From positions 1 to 64,000 of the forward strand of contig CAIMWI010000085.1 in NCBI GenBank assembly GCA_903845215.1: a DNA stretch of 64,000 nt, read 5' to 3'. A program made the translations under genes and the position numbers. The notes beneath the pieces were generated by a model, which ran no database searches, was not told the DNA's origin, and saw nothing but the letters and a program-made list of their open reading frames with translations. Source of the stretch: an uncultured Rhodobacterales bacterium. GTDB lineage: Bacteria > Pseudomonadota > Alphaproteobacteria > Rhodobacterales > Rhodobacteraceae. Below, one piece after another: positions 54,176 to 62,201 of the stretch (position 1 is the stretch's first letter; each line of letters begins with the position of its first letter).

Positions 54176-55303
54176 GTGACGAACGCAAAATCCATCAGCC
54201 GCCGTGGCTTTATGAAAACCACCGCAGCAGGCGTGGGGGCAATGGCTGCTCCGGCGCTGATTTCTTCGAAAGCTCTGGCCTCTTCGGGCGAGCTGAACTT
54301 CACCGGCTGGGCAGGCTACCCTGCTTTGGCTGAAAAAGTGTTCCCGGCTTTCACGGCTGCCACTGGCATCACCGTGAACTTCACCGAGCAGCCCGACCAG
54401 GACACCATGTTCGCTCAGGCGAAAGTGGCTGTCGAAGCTGGTGGCATCGACATGATCGAGCCGACCATCGACCGTTGGGGCGGTTGGAACTCGAACGGCC
54501 TGCTGGCCGCTTGGGATCCGGCAAAGCTGGCGATGGACAACTACCTGCCGGGTCTGGCAGACGGCTCTGCTGGCACGCGTTCGCGCGACGCCGATGGCGC
54601 ATTGTTCTATGTGCCGTCCAACTGGGGCACCGAAGCCATCGTTTACAACAAAGAAGCCGCTAAGTTGAGCGAGCCTGCTTCGTTGGGCGATCTGTTCTCG
54701 GCAGACAACAAAGTCGTGCTGCGTCCGCACTCGGCACTGGCTGCTATGGGCCGTTACCTTGACGCGCAGGGCAAACTGCCCTTCCCGTGGATGGACGGCT
54801 ACACCGACATGGCGAAAATGGTCCAGCTTTGGGACATCGCTTTGGCCGAGGCTGTTAAGGCCAAGGGCAACGTGGTTCAGTTCTGGTCGGGCGAAAACGA
54901 AGCCAACGCTGGTTTCGTGGCAAACGGCGCGACTGTTGGCCAGTGCTGGGATTCGACCGGCTTCAACCTGCGCAATGACGGCTACGGCTATGTTGCTCCG
55001 GTGGAAGGTGCCTTTGCTTGGCACCAGGGCTTTGTCATGATGAAGAACGCTGTCAACGTTGACCAAGCGCACGAACTGGCCAAGTGGGTTTCGTCGGCTG
55101 AAGGCGCTGCCGCTTGGGCAACTGCCTTCTCGTCGAACCCGGTTGGCAAAGGCGCAGGCGATCTGCTCGACCCCGAAGTTTCGGCTTACTACAACGCTGC
55201 TTTCGATGACGCCAAACTGGCGGCTTTGTGGTGGTGGCCCGACCAGTCGGCAGAGTTCATCGCCAAGCGCGGCGAATATGCTGACAAGTACAAAGCTTCC
55301 TAA
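54176..55303 (+). CDS. PotD-type periplasmic binding protein, Tat-exported
   Basis: A 375-residue binding protein. The N-terminus SRRGFMKTTAAG is a twin-arginine signal, with cleavage after A-L-A near residue 37. The mature part begins LNFTGWAGYPALAEKVFPAF, as in polyamine/opine-type binding proteins, and has VPSNWGTEAIVYN. GTG is the start, with AAGGGAG upstream. Codon use favours GCT, GGC, AAC and CGT far more than its neighbours, which suggests a highly expressed gene. A hairpin follows, then ATPase and two permease genes of the same system. Confidence 0.9.
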   Translation: MTNAKSISRRGFMKTTAAGVGAMAAPALISSKALASSGELNFTGWAGYPALAEKVFPAFTAATGITVNFTEQPDQDTMFAQAKVAVEAGGIDMIEPTIDRWGGWNSNGLLAAWDPAKLAMDNYLPGLADGSAGTRSRDADGALFYVPSNWGTEAIVYNKEAAKLSEPASLGDLFSADNKVVLRPHSALAAMGRYLDAQGKLPFPWMDGYTDMAKMVQLWDIALAEAVKAKGNVVQFWSGENEANAGFVANGATVGQCWDSTGFNLRNDGYGYVAPVEGAFAWHQGFVMMKNAVNVDQAHELAKWVSSAEGAAAWATAFSSNPVGKGAGDLLDPEVSAYYNAAFDDAKLAALWWWPDQSAEFIAKRGEYADKYKAS

Positions 55304-55323
55304 TCGAAGCTGACGACTTTGCG

Positions 55324-55354
55324 CGCCGGGTCCTGTTGGGCCCGGCGTGTCATT
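55324..55354 (+). terminator. hairpin after the binding-protein gene (attenuator)
   Basis: Perfect stem CGCCGGG (55324-55330) / CCCGGCG (55341-55347) with a 10-base loop, followed by TGTCATTTT. It lies between the binding protein and its ATPase gene, so partial termination would keep the binding protein more abundant than the membrane parts. Confidence 0.65.
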
Positions 55355-55483
55355 TTGGGGCAATGGCTTTGATCTGGACCAATCTTGCCCCCCTGTCTGG
55401 CGCTATCCATTTGCGGTGCGCGGCGGGCGTGGTAAACAAGGCTAAGAAGTTCAATAAGACGACAACAGGGGGCAGACGATCCG

Positions 55484-56557
55484 ATGAGTGCTGGGATTGA
55501 TCTTGATAATGTATGCTGCGATTTTGGCAAATTTCGCGCGGTGGACCATGTGAATGTAAACATCCAGCCCGGAGAGTTCTTTTCTTTCCTTGGGCCATCT
55601 GGTTGTGGCAAGACCACGATCTTACGGATGATTTCCGGCTTCACCGAACCCACCGAGGGCGTGATCCGCATTGGTGGCAAGGACGTGCGCGGCCAGCGCC
55701 CCAACCAGCGCCCCACTGCGTTGATCTTTCAAAACCTCGCCCTCTTCCCCTTGATGCCCATCTGGGAAAATATTGCCTTTGGTCTGGAAGTGCGGGGCGT
55801 TGATAAAGCCAAGCGTCGGGCGCGGGCGGAAGAATTGCTAGCACTGGTCGATCTGCATGACAGCGCTGACAAAATGGTTAGCCAGTTGTCGGGCGGCCAA
55901 AAGCAGCGCGTCGCCATTGCGCGCGCATTGGCTGTGGAACCGGCCGTGATGCTGCTGGACGAACCCCTTTCGGCGTTGGATTTGAAACTGCGCCAACACA
56001 TGCGGGCCGAACTGCGCGCCATCCAAAAGCGCACCGGCGTGACCTTTATCTACATCACCCATGATCAGGGCGAGGCTTTGGCCATGTCGGACCGTGTCGG
56101 CGTGATGAGCCAAGGCCGCCTGCAACAGGTCGCCAACCCGCGTGACATTTACAACAACCCCGTCAACGGCTTTGTTGCGTCTTTTGTCGGCGAAAACAAC
56201 ATCTTCACCGGTGATGTGCAAAACGCAGCCGATGGTATGGCCAGCTTTGCCTCGCCCACTGGCACCTTACGCGCCCGCCTGCCCGGCGCTGCGGGCAAGC
56301 TTTACGTGCGCCCCGAACACATGGTCTTGCAAAGCACGCCGGGGGCAGAAAACTCGGTGGCGGTGACGCTGACCGAAGTGGCGTTTGAAGGCAATTTCAT
56401 CTCGGTGCACGGCGTGACTGAAGCTGGCAAGACGATGGTCGCCGAACTGCGCAACGACGGCTCTGCCGCGATCCCCTCTGCCGGTGCCAAAATGCACATG
56501 GCGTTTGATGCGCGCAACGCCGCAATCTTGCCCGACAGCGCCACTGCGGGGGCATGA
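55484..56557 (+). CDS. PotA-type ABC ATPase
   Basis: A 357-residue ATPase with Walker A GPSGCGKTTIL, signature SGGQKQRVAIARAL, Walker B VMLLDEPLSALD, switch ITHDQGEA and a C-terminal TOBE domain. Encoded 180 bp after the binding protein and 3 bp before the first permease; it energises this second Pot-type importer. Confidence 0.93.
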   Translation: MSAGIDLDNVCCDFGKFRAVDHVNVNIQPGEFFSFLGPSGCGKTTILRMISGFTEPTEGVIRIGGKDVRGQRPNQRPTALIFQNLALFPLMPIWENIAFGLEVRGVDKAKRRARAEELLALVDLHDSADKMVSQLSGGQKQRVAIARALAVEPAVMLLDEPLSALDLKLRQHMRAELRAIQKRTGVTFIYITHDQGEALAMSDRVGVMSQGRLQQVANPRDIYNNPVNGFVASFVGENNIFTGDVQNAADGMASFASPTGTLRARLPGAAGKLYVRPEHMVLQSTPGAENSVAVTLTEVAFEGNFISVHGVTEAGKTMVAELRNDGSAAIPSAGAKMHMAFDARNAAILPDSATAGA

Positions 56558-56560
56558 CAG

Positions 56561-57484
56561 ATGAACGACCTGCTGCGCCGCTATGGCAAGGGTCTGACTT
56601 GGACCTTCATCAGCCTGACTTTCTTTTGGCTGATCATTCTGGTGATCTTGCCCGATTTTAAACTGCTGGAAAGCTCGTTCCGGCCTTACCTGCCGGTCAA
56701 TGAGATCGGCGGGCCCAAGGATGTGTACTCCTTAAACAACTATATGCAGATCTTCGGCAATCAGGTTGATTTCAACTTTTTTGGCCTGCATTTCCCCTTG
56801 GCTGCGCGCATCAAGGTGTTTGTGCTGACGATTTTTTATTCTGGCGTGGTCACCCTGATCACCTTCGTGCTGGCCTATCCTTTGTCATTCTATCTGGCCA
56901 AGGTCGTCAGCCCCAAATCGCTGCCAACGCTGTTCTTGCTGCTGTTTGTGCCGCTTTGGGTGTCAGAAGTGCTGCGGTCTTTTGCATGGTATATCATCCT
57001 GACGCTGAAGGGCCCGTTGAACGTGTTCTTGATGACGATCGGCGTGATTTCCGAAGAAATCCGCTGGATCGACGGGTACAGCCCCGTGGTGGTGACCTTG
57101 GTCTATGCCTATGTGCTGTTCATGCTGTTCCCTTTGTATAACGCTATGCAGTCGTTGGACAGCAACCAGATCGAGGCCGCCGATGATCTGGGCGCCCCGT
57201 GGTGGCGCACGCATTGGCGGGTGATCTTGCCGCATTGCAAACCCGGTATAGCGTCGGGCGCTGTGATGGTGTTCATGCTGTCGGCTGGTTCGCTTTTGGT
57301 GCCAGCGATCATCAATTCGACAACCGGCAACTGGTTCACCCAGACGATCCAAGGCATCATGCTGGAAGGTCAGGATTGGAACGCAGGCGCAGCCTTTGCC
57401 TTTATGCTGCTGTTGTTTTGCACCATCGCGGTCTCTGTGGCGATGCGAGTGTTCCGCGTCAGCCTGTCTGATATTGCGAAATAA
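56561..57484 (+). CDS. PotB-type ABC permease
   Basis: A 307-residue inner-membrane permease with about six helices, a larger periplasmic loop after helix 1 (residues 40-80) and the EAA loop IEAADDLGAPWWRTHWRVILPH. It is the first of two permeases of the importer, 3 bp after the ATPase gene. Confidence 0.92.
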   Translation: MNDLLRRYGKGLTWTFISLTFFWLIILVILPDFKLLESSFRPYLPVNEIGGPKDVYSLNNYMQIFGNQVDFNFFGLHFPLAARIKVFVLTIFYSGVVTLITFVLAYPLSFYLAKVVSPKSLPTLFLLLFVPLWVSEVLRSFAWYIILTLKGPLNVFLMTIGVISEEIRWIDGYSPVVVTLVYAYVLFMLFPLYNAMQSLDSNQIEAADDLGAPWWRTHWRVILPHCKPGIASGAVMVFMLSAGSLLVPAIINSTTGNWFTQTIQGIMLEGQDWNAGAAFAFMLLLFCTIAVSVAMRVFRVSLSDIAK

Positions 57485-57498
57485 GGGGGGCTGGATCC

Positions 57499-58341
57499 AT
57501 GCAATTCAACCGCAAGTTTCTGGGCCATCTGTATATGGTGCTTTTTTTGGTCTATCTGCTGGTGCCCTTGGCTGTGATGTCAGGGGCGGCGTTTAACGCC
57601 AGCAAACTGCCCACGGTCATTCCGTGGAAAGGCTGGACAGATCAATGGTTCATCGCGCTGTATAACGATGCCCGTATCTGGGTTGCCGTGCGCAACACGA
57701 TTGTTGTGGCCATCGCCGTTGTGGTGATCGCAGTGCCTGTGGGCGCTGCGGGGGCGATTCTGGTCAACTCTATCAGCGGCAAGGTCCGCGCCATTCTTTA
57801 TGGCATGATGGTCGCGCCCATTTTGGTGCCCGGCGTGGTGATCGGTATTTCGACGCTGCTGTTCTGGCACCAGTTCTCGGTCGGGTCGGGCCTGCATTTG
57901 TCGGTGCTGGGCCAAGTCAGCTACATCGCCTCCTTTGTGATGCTGCTGGTTCTGGCGCGCCTGCAAAGCTTTGACCAAGGCTTGGAAGAGGCCGCGCTTG
58001 ATCTGGGTGCCAGCCATGGCCAAGTGATGCGCCGTATCCTGTTGCCGCATTTGTACCCCGCCTTGGGGGCTGGGGCTGCCATCTCGTTCTTCCAGTCGAT
58101 CGAGAACTTTAACGTCACGCTCTTCACCCGTGGCGGGGCCGATACGTTGACAGTCTATGTCTTTTCCAAGGTCCGCTCGGGCATCACCCCCACGATCAAC
58201 GCGCTGGCATTGCTGTTGATCATGGTGACGCTGGTTTTGGCCATCTGGTACGAAATCGCCCGCCGCCGCAAAGCCCGCATCGAGGCTGCGCGCGAGGCCG
58301 AAGGTCGCCGCGCCGAAGACGCCGAGCTGGTGGCCTCGTAA
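57499..58341 (+). CDS. PotC-type ABC permease
   Basis: A 280-residue permease with six helices and the EAA loop EEAALDLGASHGQVMRRILLPHL. The tail is charged (RRRKARIEAAREAEGRRAEDAELVAS) and cytosolic, with a short coiled-coil tendency. It ends the importer operon just before a hairpin. Confidence 0.92.
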   Translation: MQFNRKFLGHLYMVLFLVYLLVPLAVMSGAAFNASKLPTVIPWKGWTDQWFIALYNDARIWVAVRNTIVVAIAVVVIAVPVGAAGAILVNSISGKVRAILYGMMVAPILVPGVVIGISTLLFWHQFSVGSGLHLSVLGQVSYIASFVMLLVLARLQSFDQGLEEAALDLGASHGQVMRRILLPHLYPALGAGAAISFFQSIENFNVTLFTRGGADTLTVYVFSKVRSGITPTINALALLLIMVTLVLAIWYEIARRRKARIEAAREAEGRRAEDAELVAS

Positions 58342-58369
58342 CCACTTCTCGCCCAGCACTGCGAATCAA

Positions 58370-58398
58370 AAGGGGGGCCCCCACGGGCCCGCCTTCTT
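58370..58398. terminator. bidirectional hairpin between convergent ABC operons
   Basis: AAGGGGGGCCC pairs with GGGCCCGCCTT across CCAC with one mismatch, followed by CTTCTTT. It lies between the PotC-type gene and the convergent HisM-type gene. Confidence 0.55.
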
Positions 58399-58405
58399 CT
58401 TTGCG

Positions 58406-58430
58406 CTTTCATACTTGGTAAAATATCCCC
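58406..58430 (-). repeat. intergenic REP-like element, diverged copy
   Basis: On the minus strand GGGGATATTTTACC followed by AAGTATGAAAG resembles the cores at 2971 and 16883 (GAGTATTTGTGCC, AAGATGAAG). As in those copies, it stands next to a GC hairpin in an intergenic region. Confidence 0.5.
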
Positions 58431-58452
58431 GCCGGAGGCTGCAACGCCCGCC

Positions 58453-59229
58453 TCACGCGGTGCGGGTGGGTGTGCGTCCTTCTAGCCAGCGAAACAGCAG
58501 CACGATCAGGCCCGTCAGGCCCATGTAAACCAATGCCAGCAACAGCAGCGGTTCATAGATGATAAAGGTGTCCTGCCGGATGCGGCCTGTGACGGCGTAG
58601 ATTTCCATGATGGTGATCGTCGACACCAAGGGGGTCGATTTCAACTGGCTCACCGTCTCGCCGCCCAAAGTGGGCAGCACGCGCTGCAAGGCTTGCGGCA
58701 GCCAGATGCGGCGCAGCAGGGTGAAGGGCGGCATGCCCATCGCCTTTGCGGCCTCTAGCTGGCCGTGCGGAACGCCTTTAAAGGCCCCGCGCATCACCTC
58801 GCCCTCGTAGCCTGCAACCGACAGGGACAGCGCCACCACCGCATAGGGCCACGCTTGGCGCAGATAGGGCCACAGGTCAGATTGCTTGATCCATGGGATC
58901 GATGGGAACAGCGACCCAAGCCCGTAATACAGCAGCCAGATTTGCATCAGCAAAGGTGTGCCGCGGATGACGGTGCAAAAGACCCGCGCGGGGGCCGACA
59001 GATACCAAGGCCCCGCCGCTTGCGCCAAGCCGATGGGCACGGCCAATATCATGCCGATCACCATCGTGACCACCACGATCCAGATCGTGCGCCAGATGCC
59101 CTGCACGATCAGCAGTTGATACTTGGGATTGGCCAGCCACGTCCAATTCAGCGACAAGGCGCACCAAGCCACCAATGCCACCGCAAGCAAAATCAGCACA
59201 ATCCGATGCGGTTTGAAAAAGTCTTTCAT
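58453..59229 (-). CDS. HisM-type amino-acid ABC permease
   Basis: A 258-residue permease with a first helix (IVLILLAVALVAWCALSL), RGTPLLMQIWLLYYGLG and the EAA loop QLEAAKAMGMPPFTLLRRIWLPQAL, all typical of polar amino-acid uptake systems. The ATG at 59229 overlaps the HisQ stop (TAATG). Last gene of the importer operon starting at 61572. Confidence 0.92.
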   Translation of the reverse strand: MKDFFKPHRIVLILLAVALVAWCALSLNWTWLANPKYQLLIVQGIWRTIWIVVVTMVIGMILAVPIGLAQAAGPWYLSAPARVFCTVIRGTPLLMQIWLLYYGLGSLFPSIPWIKQSDLWPYLRQAWPYAVVALSLSVAGYEGEVMRGAFKGVPHGQLEAAKAMGMPPFTLLRRIWLPQALQRVLPTLGGETVSQLKSTPLVSTITIMEIYAVTGRIRQDTFIIYEPLLLLALVYMGLTGLIVLLFRWLEGRTPTRTA

Positions 59230-59969
59230 TATCCCCGCACATCCCTTTGTCCGCGCCGCGCCCATTTTTCCAGCCGCCCGATCAGAAAGGTCGAGGTCAG
59301 CGAGATCAGCAAATACAGCGCCATCGCCGCAGGGTAGAAAACGAAAAACGCTTTGGTCGTCGCACTGGCCTGATAGGTGGCCTTGGTCAGTTCCGAAAAG
59401 CCGATAACCGCCAGCAAGGCCGTGTCCTTGGTGGCATTCAGCCACAGGTTCGCCATGCCGGGCAGGGCATTGGCTGTCATCAAAGGAATGGTGATGCGCC
59501 GCGCCAAGGTCACACTTGGCATGCCCATCGCCCGCGCGGCTTCGATCTGGCCGGCAGGCACGGCGAGAATGCCGCCGCGCAGAACTTCGGTTTGATAGGC
59601 GCCCTGCACCACGCCCAAGACCACAATGCCGGTGATGATGGGCGAAATTTGCACGCGATCCATCCCCCAAGACAGCAGGGCTTGATTTAAAAGGCCGGTG
59701 AAGGCGTAAAAGAGAATGAGAATAAGCACCAGTTCGGGCACGGCACGCACAATCGTGGTGTAAACCGCCAAAAGATCCCTGGTGATCGGCCCGCCGTAAA
59801 GTTTGCCAAACGCGCCACACAAGCCAATGGCAAAGCCCAAGCCATAAGCGCCCAAAGCGATGATGACCGAATTGCCCAAGCCCGCAAGCAAAGTCGCCCC
59901 CCAACCGGGGGGCGACAAGGCAAGAAGATCCAGCGCAGAGGCCGCAGCTATGGCCTCAACTCCACTCAT
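59229..59969 (-). CDS. HisQ-type amino-acid ABC permease
   Basis: A 246-residue permease with RAVPELVLILILFY and the EAA loop QIEAARAMGMPSVTLARRITIPLM. One-base TAATG overlaps join it to the binding protein upstream and to HisM downstream, so the membrane subunits are made together. Confidence 0.92.
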   Translation of the reverse strand: MSGVEAIAAASALDLLALSPPGWGATLLAGLGNSVIIALGAYGLGFAIGLCGAFGKLYGGPITRDLLAVYTTIVRAVPELVLILILFYAFTGLLNQALLSWGMDRVQISPIITGIVVLGVVQGAYQTEVLRGGILAVPAGQIEAARAMGMPSVTLARRITIPLMTANALPGMANLWLNATKDTALLAVIGFSELTKATYQASATTKAFFVFYPAAMALYLLISLTSTFLIGRLEKWARRGQRDVRG

Positions 59970-60739
59970 TATTCACCATAAACGTCAAAGGCGAAGTAGT
60001 TTGCGGTGATCGCCGCATAGGTGCCATCCGCACGGATCGCGGCAATGGCGGCGTTCAACTTGTCTTTCAGCGGGTCGCCCTGACGCAGACCAAAGCCAAC
60101 ACCAGCGCCTAGAATTTCCGGATCATCGGCAACCATGCCAGCCGACTTGCAGCAGGCCTTGCCCGAGTCGCTGTCCAAGAAGGCTTGCAGCGCGATGCTG
60201 TCGGCCATCACGGCATCCAGACGGCCCGCGGCCAGATCCTGATTGGCTTCGTCTTGAGTTTGATAGACTTTCACTTCAGAAGCCACAGGCGCGAAGTACT
60301 TCTGGGTATAAGCTTCGTGCGTGGTCGAAACCTGCACGCCCACGATCTTGCCCGTCAACCCTGCCGCATCCGGGGTGATGGCCGAATCCGCCGCGACCAT
60401 AACCATGGCGGGGGTGTTGTAATACTTGTCCGAGAAGTCGATCGTCTTGGCGCGCTCTGCCGTGATCGACATCGAGGACATGATCACATCAATCTGGCCA
60501 GAGGTCAGGGCCGGAATGATGCCATCCCAAGCGGTGGGGGTGATCACGCAGTCCAGTTCGGCCTGCTTGCAGATCGCCACCATAAAGTCGACTTCCCAGC
60601 CAACCCAGTTGCCTGCCGCATCGGGCGAGGTGAAGGGCGGATAGGGTTCTGCCGCCACGCCGATTTTCAGCGGGTCGGCCATGGCCGTGGTGCCAAGGGC
60701 AAGGGTTGCCAAGGCCGCGAGCACGAATTTTTTCATCAT
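59969..60739 (-). CDS. family 3 periplasmic amino-acid binding protein
   Basis: A 256-residue binding protein with a Sec signal (1-21, T-A-M-A). LKIGVAAEPYPPF, the GWEVDFMVAICKQ signature, IDFSDKYYNTPAMV and VGVQVSTTHEAY place it in the lysine/arginine/ornithine/histidine or opine-binding group. AGGAGA precedes the ATG pair at 60739/60736. Ligand not determinable by eye. Confidence 0.92.
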   Translation of the reverse strand: MMKKFVLAALATLALGTTAMADPLKIGVAAEPYPPFTSPDAAGNWVGWEVDFMVAICKQAELDCVITPTAWDGIIPALTSGQIDVIMSSMSITAERAKTIDFSDKYYNTPAMVMVAADSAITPDAAGLTGKIVGVQVSTTHEAYTQKYFAPVASEVKVYQTQDEANQDLAAGRLDAVMADSIALQAFLDSDSGKACCKSAGMVADDPEILGAGVGFGLRQGDPLKDKLNAAIAAIRADGTYAAITANYFAFDVYGE

Positions 60740-60789
60740 AGTCTCCTTGTGGTTCAGTAGGGGGTTGGTATCCGTCCGCAGGTCGTTTT

Positions 60790-61572
60790 TCAGCCCACGG
60801 TTTTTAGAAACTGTTTCAAACGGTCTGATTTTGGCGCGCCGAACAACTCTTCGGGCGGGCCTTCTTCTTCGATCACACCGTTGTGCAGGTAGATCACATG
60901 GCTGGCCACTTCACGGGCAAAGCGCATCTCGTGGGTGACCAAAATCATCGTGCGGCCTTCGTCGGCCAGCGCCTTGATCACCTGCAAGACCTCGCCCACC
61001 AGTTCGGGGTCAAGTGCCGATGTGGGTTCATCAAAAAGCATCGCCTTGGGGTTCATGCACAAGGCCCGCGCGATGGCGGCGCGTTGTTGTTGGCCGCCTG
61101 ACAGAAAGGCCGGATAGGCTGTTTCCTTTTCAGCCAACCCCACGCGGGCCAGCAAAGCACGCGCGCGGGTGATGGCTTCGGCCTTGGGGGTTTTTAGCAC
61201 ATGAACCGGCACCTCGATCAGGTTTTCCAGCACGGTCATATGTGTCCAAAGGTTAAAGTTCTGAAACACCATGCCCAGGCTTTGGCGGGCCTGTTCCAGT
61301 TGCTTTTTGTCTTTTGCAGTACCATCGTCCTTCATGGCAATGGGTTGCCCTGCCACTTCAATGGTGCCGCCCGAAGGGGTTTCCAGAAAGTTTATGCAGC
61401 GCAGCAAGGTGGATTTGCCCGAACCCGAACCGCCGATGATCGCCACGACATCGCCTTGACGGGCCGTCATCGACACGCCCTTGAGAACCTCGTGCGACCC
61501 AAAGGACTTGCGCAGTCCGCTGACTTTGATGGCAATGGGGGCTGTTGCCCGGCTGTGTTCTAGATTTGGCAT
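60790..61572 (-). CDS. HisP-type amino-acid ABC ATPase
   Basis: A 260-residue ATPase with Walker [12 protein letters not shown], signature [14 protein letters not shown], Walker [13 protein letters not shown] and VTHEM. The [18 protein letters not shown] insertion is typical of HisP/OccP proteins, so histidine, basic amino acids or opines are likely. It is the first gene of the importer operon, 71 bp after the SIS gene. Confidence 0.92.
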   Translation of the reverse strand: MPNLEHSRATAPIAIKVSGLRKSFGSHEVLKGVSMTARQGDVVAIIGGSGSGKSTLLRCINFLETPSGGTIEVAGQPIAMKDDGTAKDKKQLEQARQSLGMVFQNFNLWTHMTVLENLIEVPVHVLKTPKAEAITRARALLARVGLAEKETAYPAFLSGGQQQRAAIARALCMNPKAMLFDEPTSALDPELVGEVLQVIKALADEGRTMILVTHEMRFAREVASHVIYLHNGVIEEEGPPEELFGAPKSDRLKQFLKTVG

Positions 61573-61643
61573 AGGGTTCCGAGATGATTTCGCTGATCTG
61601 ACCCAGCGGTGTGGGTTTGTGCAAGCGAATAATTTTGGCCAGG

Positions 61644-62201
61644 CTATTCCAAGTTGGTATGGCGGGCGCGCATCGTGTCGGCACTTTCCCCCAAACGGGG
61701 CCGCAGGGCAAGCACCAGAAGTTCAAAGATCACGAACATCGCGCCTTCAAACACAGATCCCATCGGCAGCACCGATGTGGGCGCAGATTGGTCGCGTGCC
61801 ATGGTTTGCACGGGGATGACAAGCCACAGGTCTGATGCCTGCGGGTCTGGCCCCAAGGGTTCAGCGGTGATGCACGCCACCTTGGCCCCACCCGCCCGCG
61901 CTTGCCCGATCAGGGCGCCAACAGTGGAAAGCCGCCCCGGGCCAGAGGATATCAGCAGCAAATCCCCCGCCCCCAAAGGCGGGCAAGACATATCGCCTTG
62001 CATATGCACATCGCAGCCTAGGTGATACAGCCGCATCGCCAAGGCGCGCATCATCAAACCCTCGCGCCCGCAGCCATAGGCCACAATGCGGCGCGCGGTG
62101 GCAATGGCTTCCACAATGGCTGACAGTTCATCTTGGGACACAGCAGCACAACCGGCGCGCAGTTCCTCGGCGGCGCGGGTGGCGAGATCGGCAAGGGTCA
62201 T
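61644..62201 (-). CDS. SIS-domain sugar isomerase (6-phospho-3-hexuloisomerase-like)
   Basis: A 185-residue SIS protein. [51 protein letters not shown] follows the HxlB/PHI pattern, and [18 protein letters not shown] is its C-terminal helix. It may isomerise a sugar phosphate or act as a sugar sensor. The ATG at 62201 overlaps the GH42 stop (ATGA), so it likely works on a product of galactoside breakdown. Confidence 0.82.
   Translation of the reverse strand: MTLADLATRAAEELRAGCAAVSQDELSAIVEAIATARRIVAYGCGREGLMMRALAMRLYHLGCDVHMQGDMSCPPLGAGDLLLISSGPGRLSTVGALIGQARAGGAKVACITAEPLGPDPQASDLWLVIPVQTMARDQSAPTSVLPMGSVFEGAMFVIFELLVLALRPRLGESADTMRARHTNLE

Noticed and set aside
54104-55363. 419-residue minus-strand frame opposite the Tat-exported binding protein
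   Set aside because: Long only because the plus-strand gene is codon-biased; no motif, and the plus-strand protein is convincing from signal peptide to end.
58453-59904. 483-residue frame upstream-extended from the HisM-type permease
   Set aside because: The extra N-terminal part lies out of frame over the HisQ gene; the TAATG junction at 59227-59231 gives the true start.
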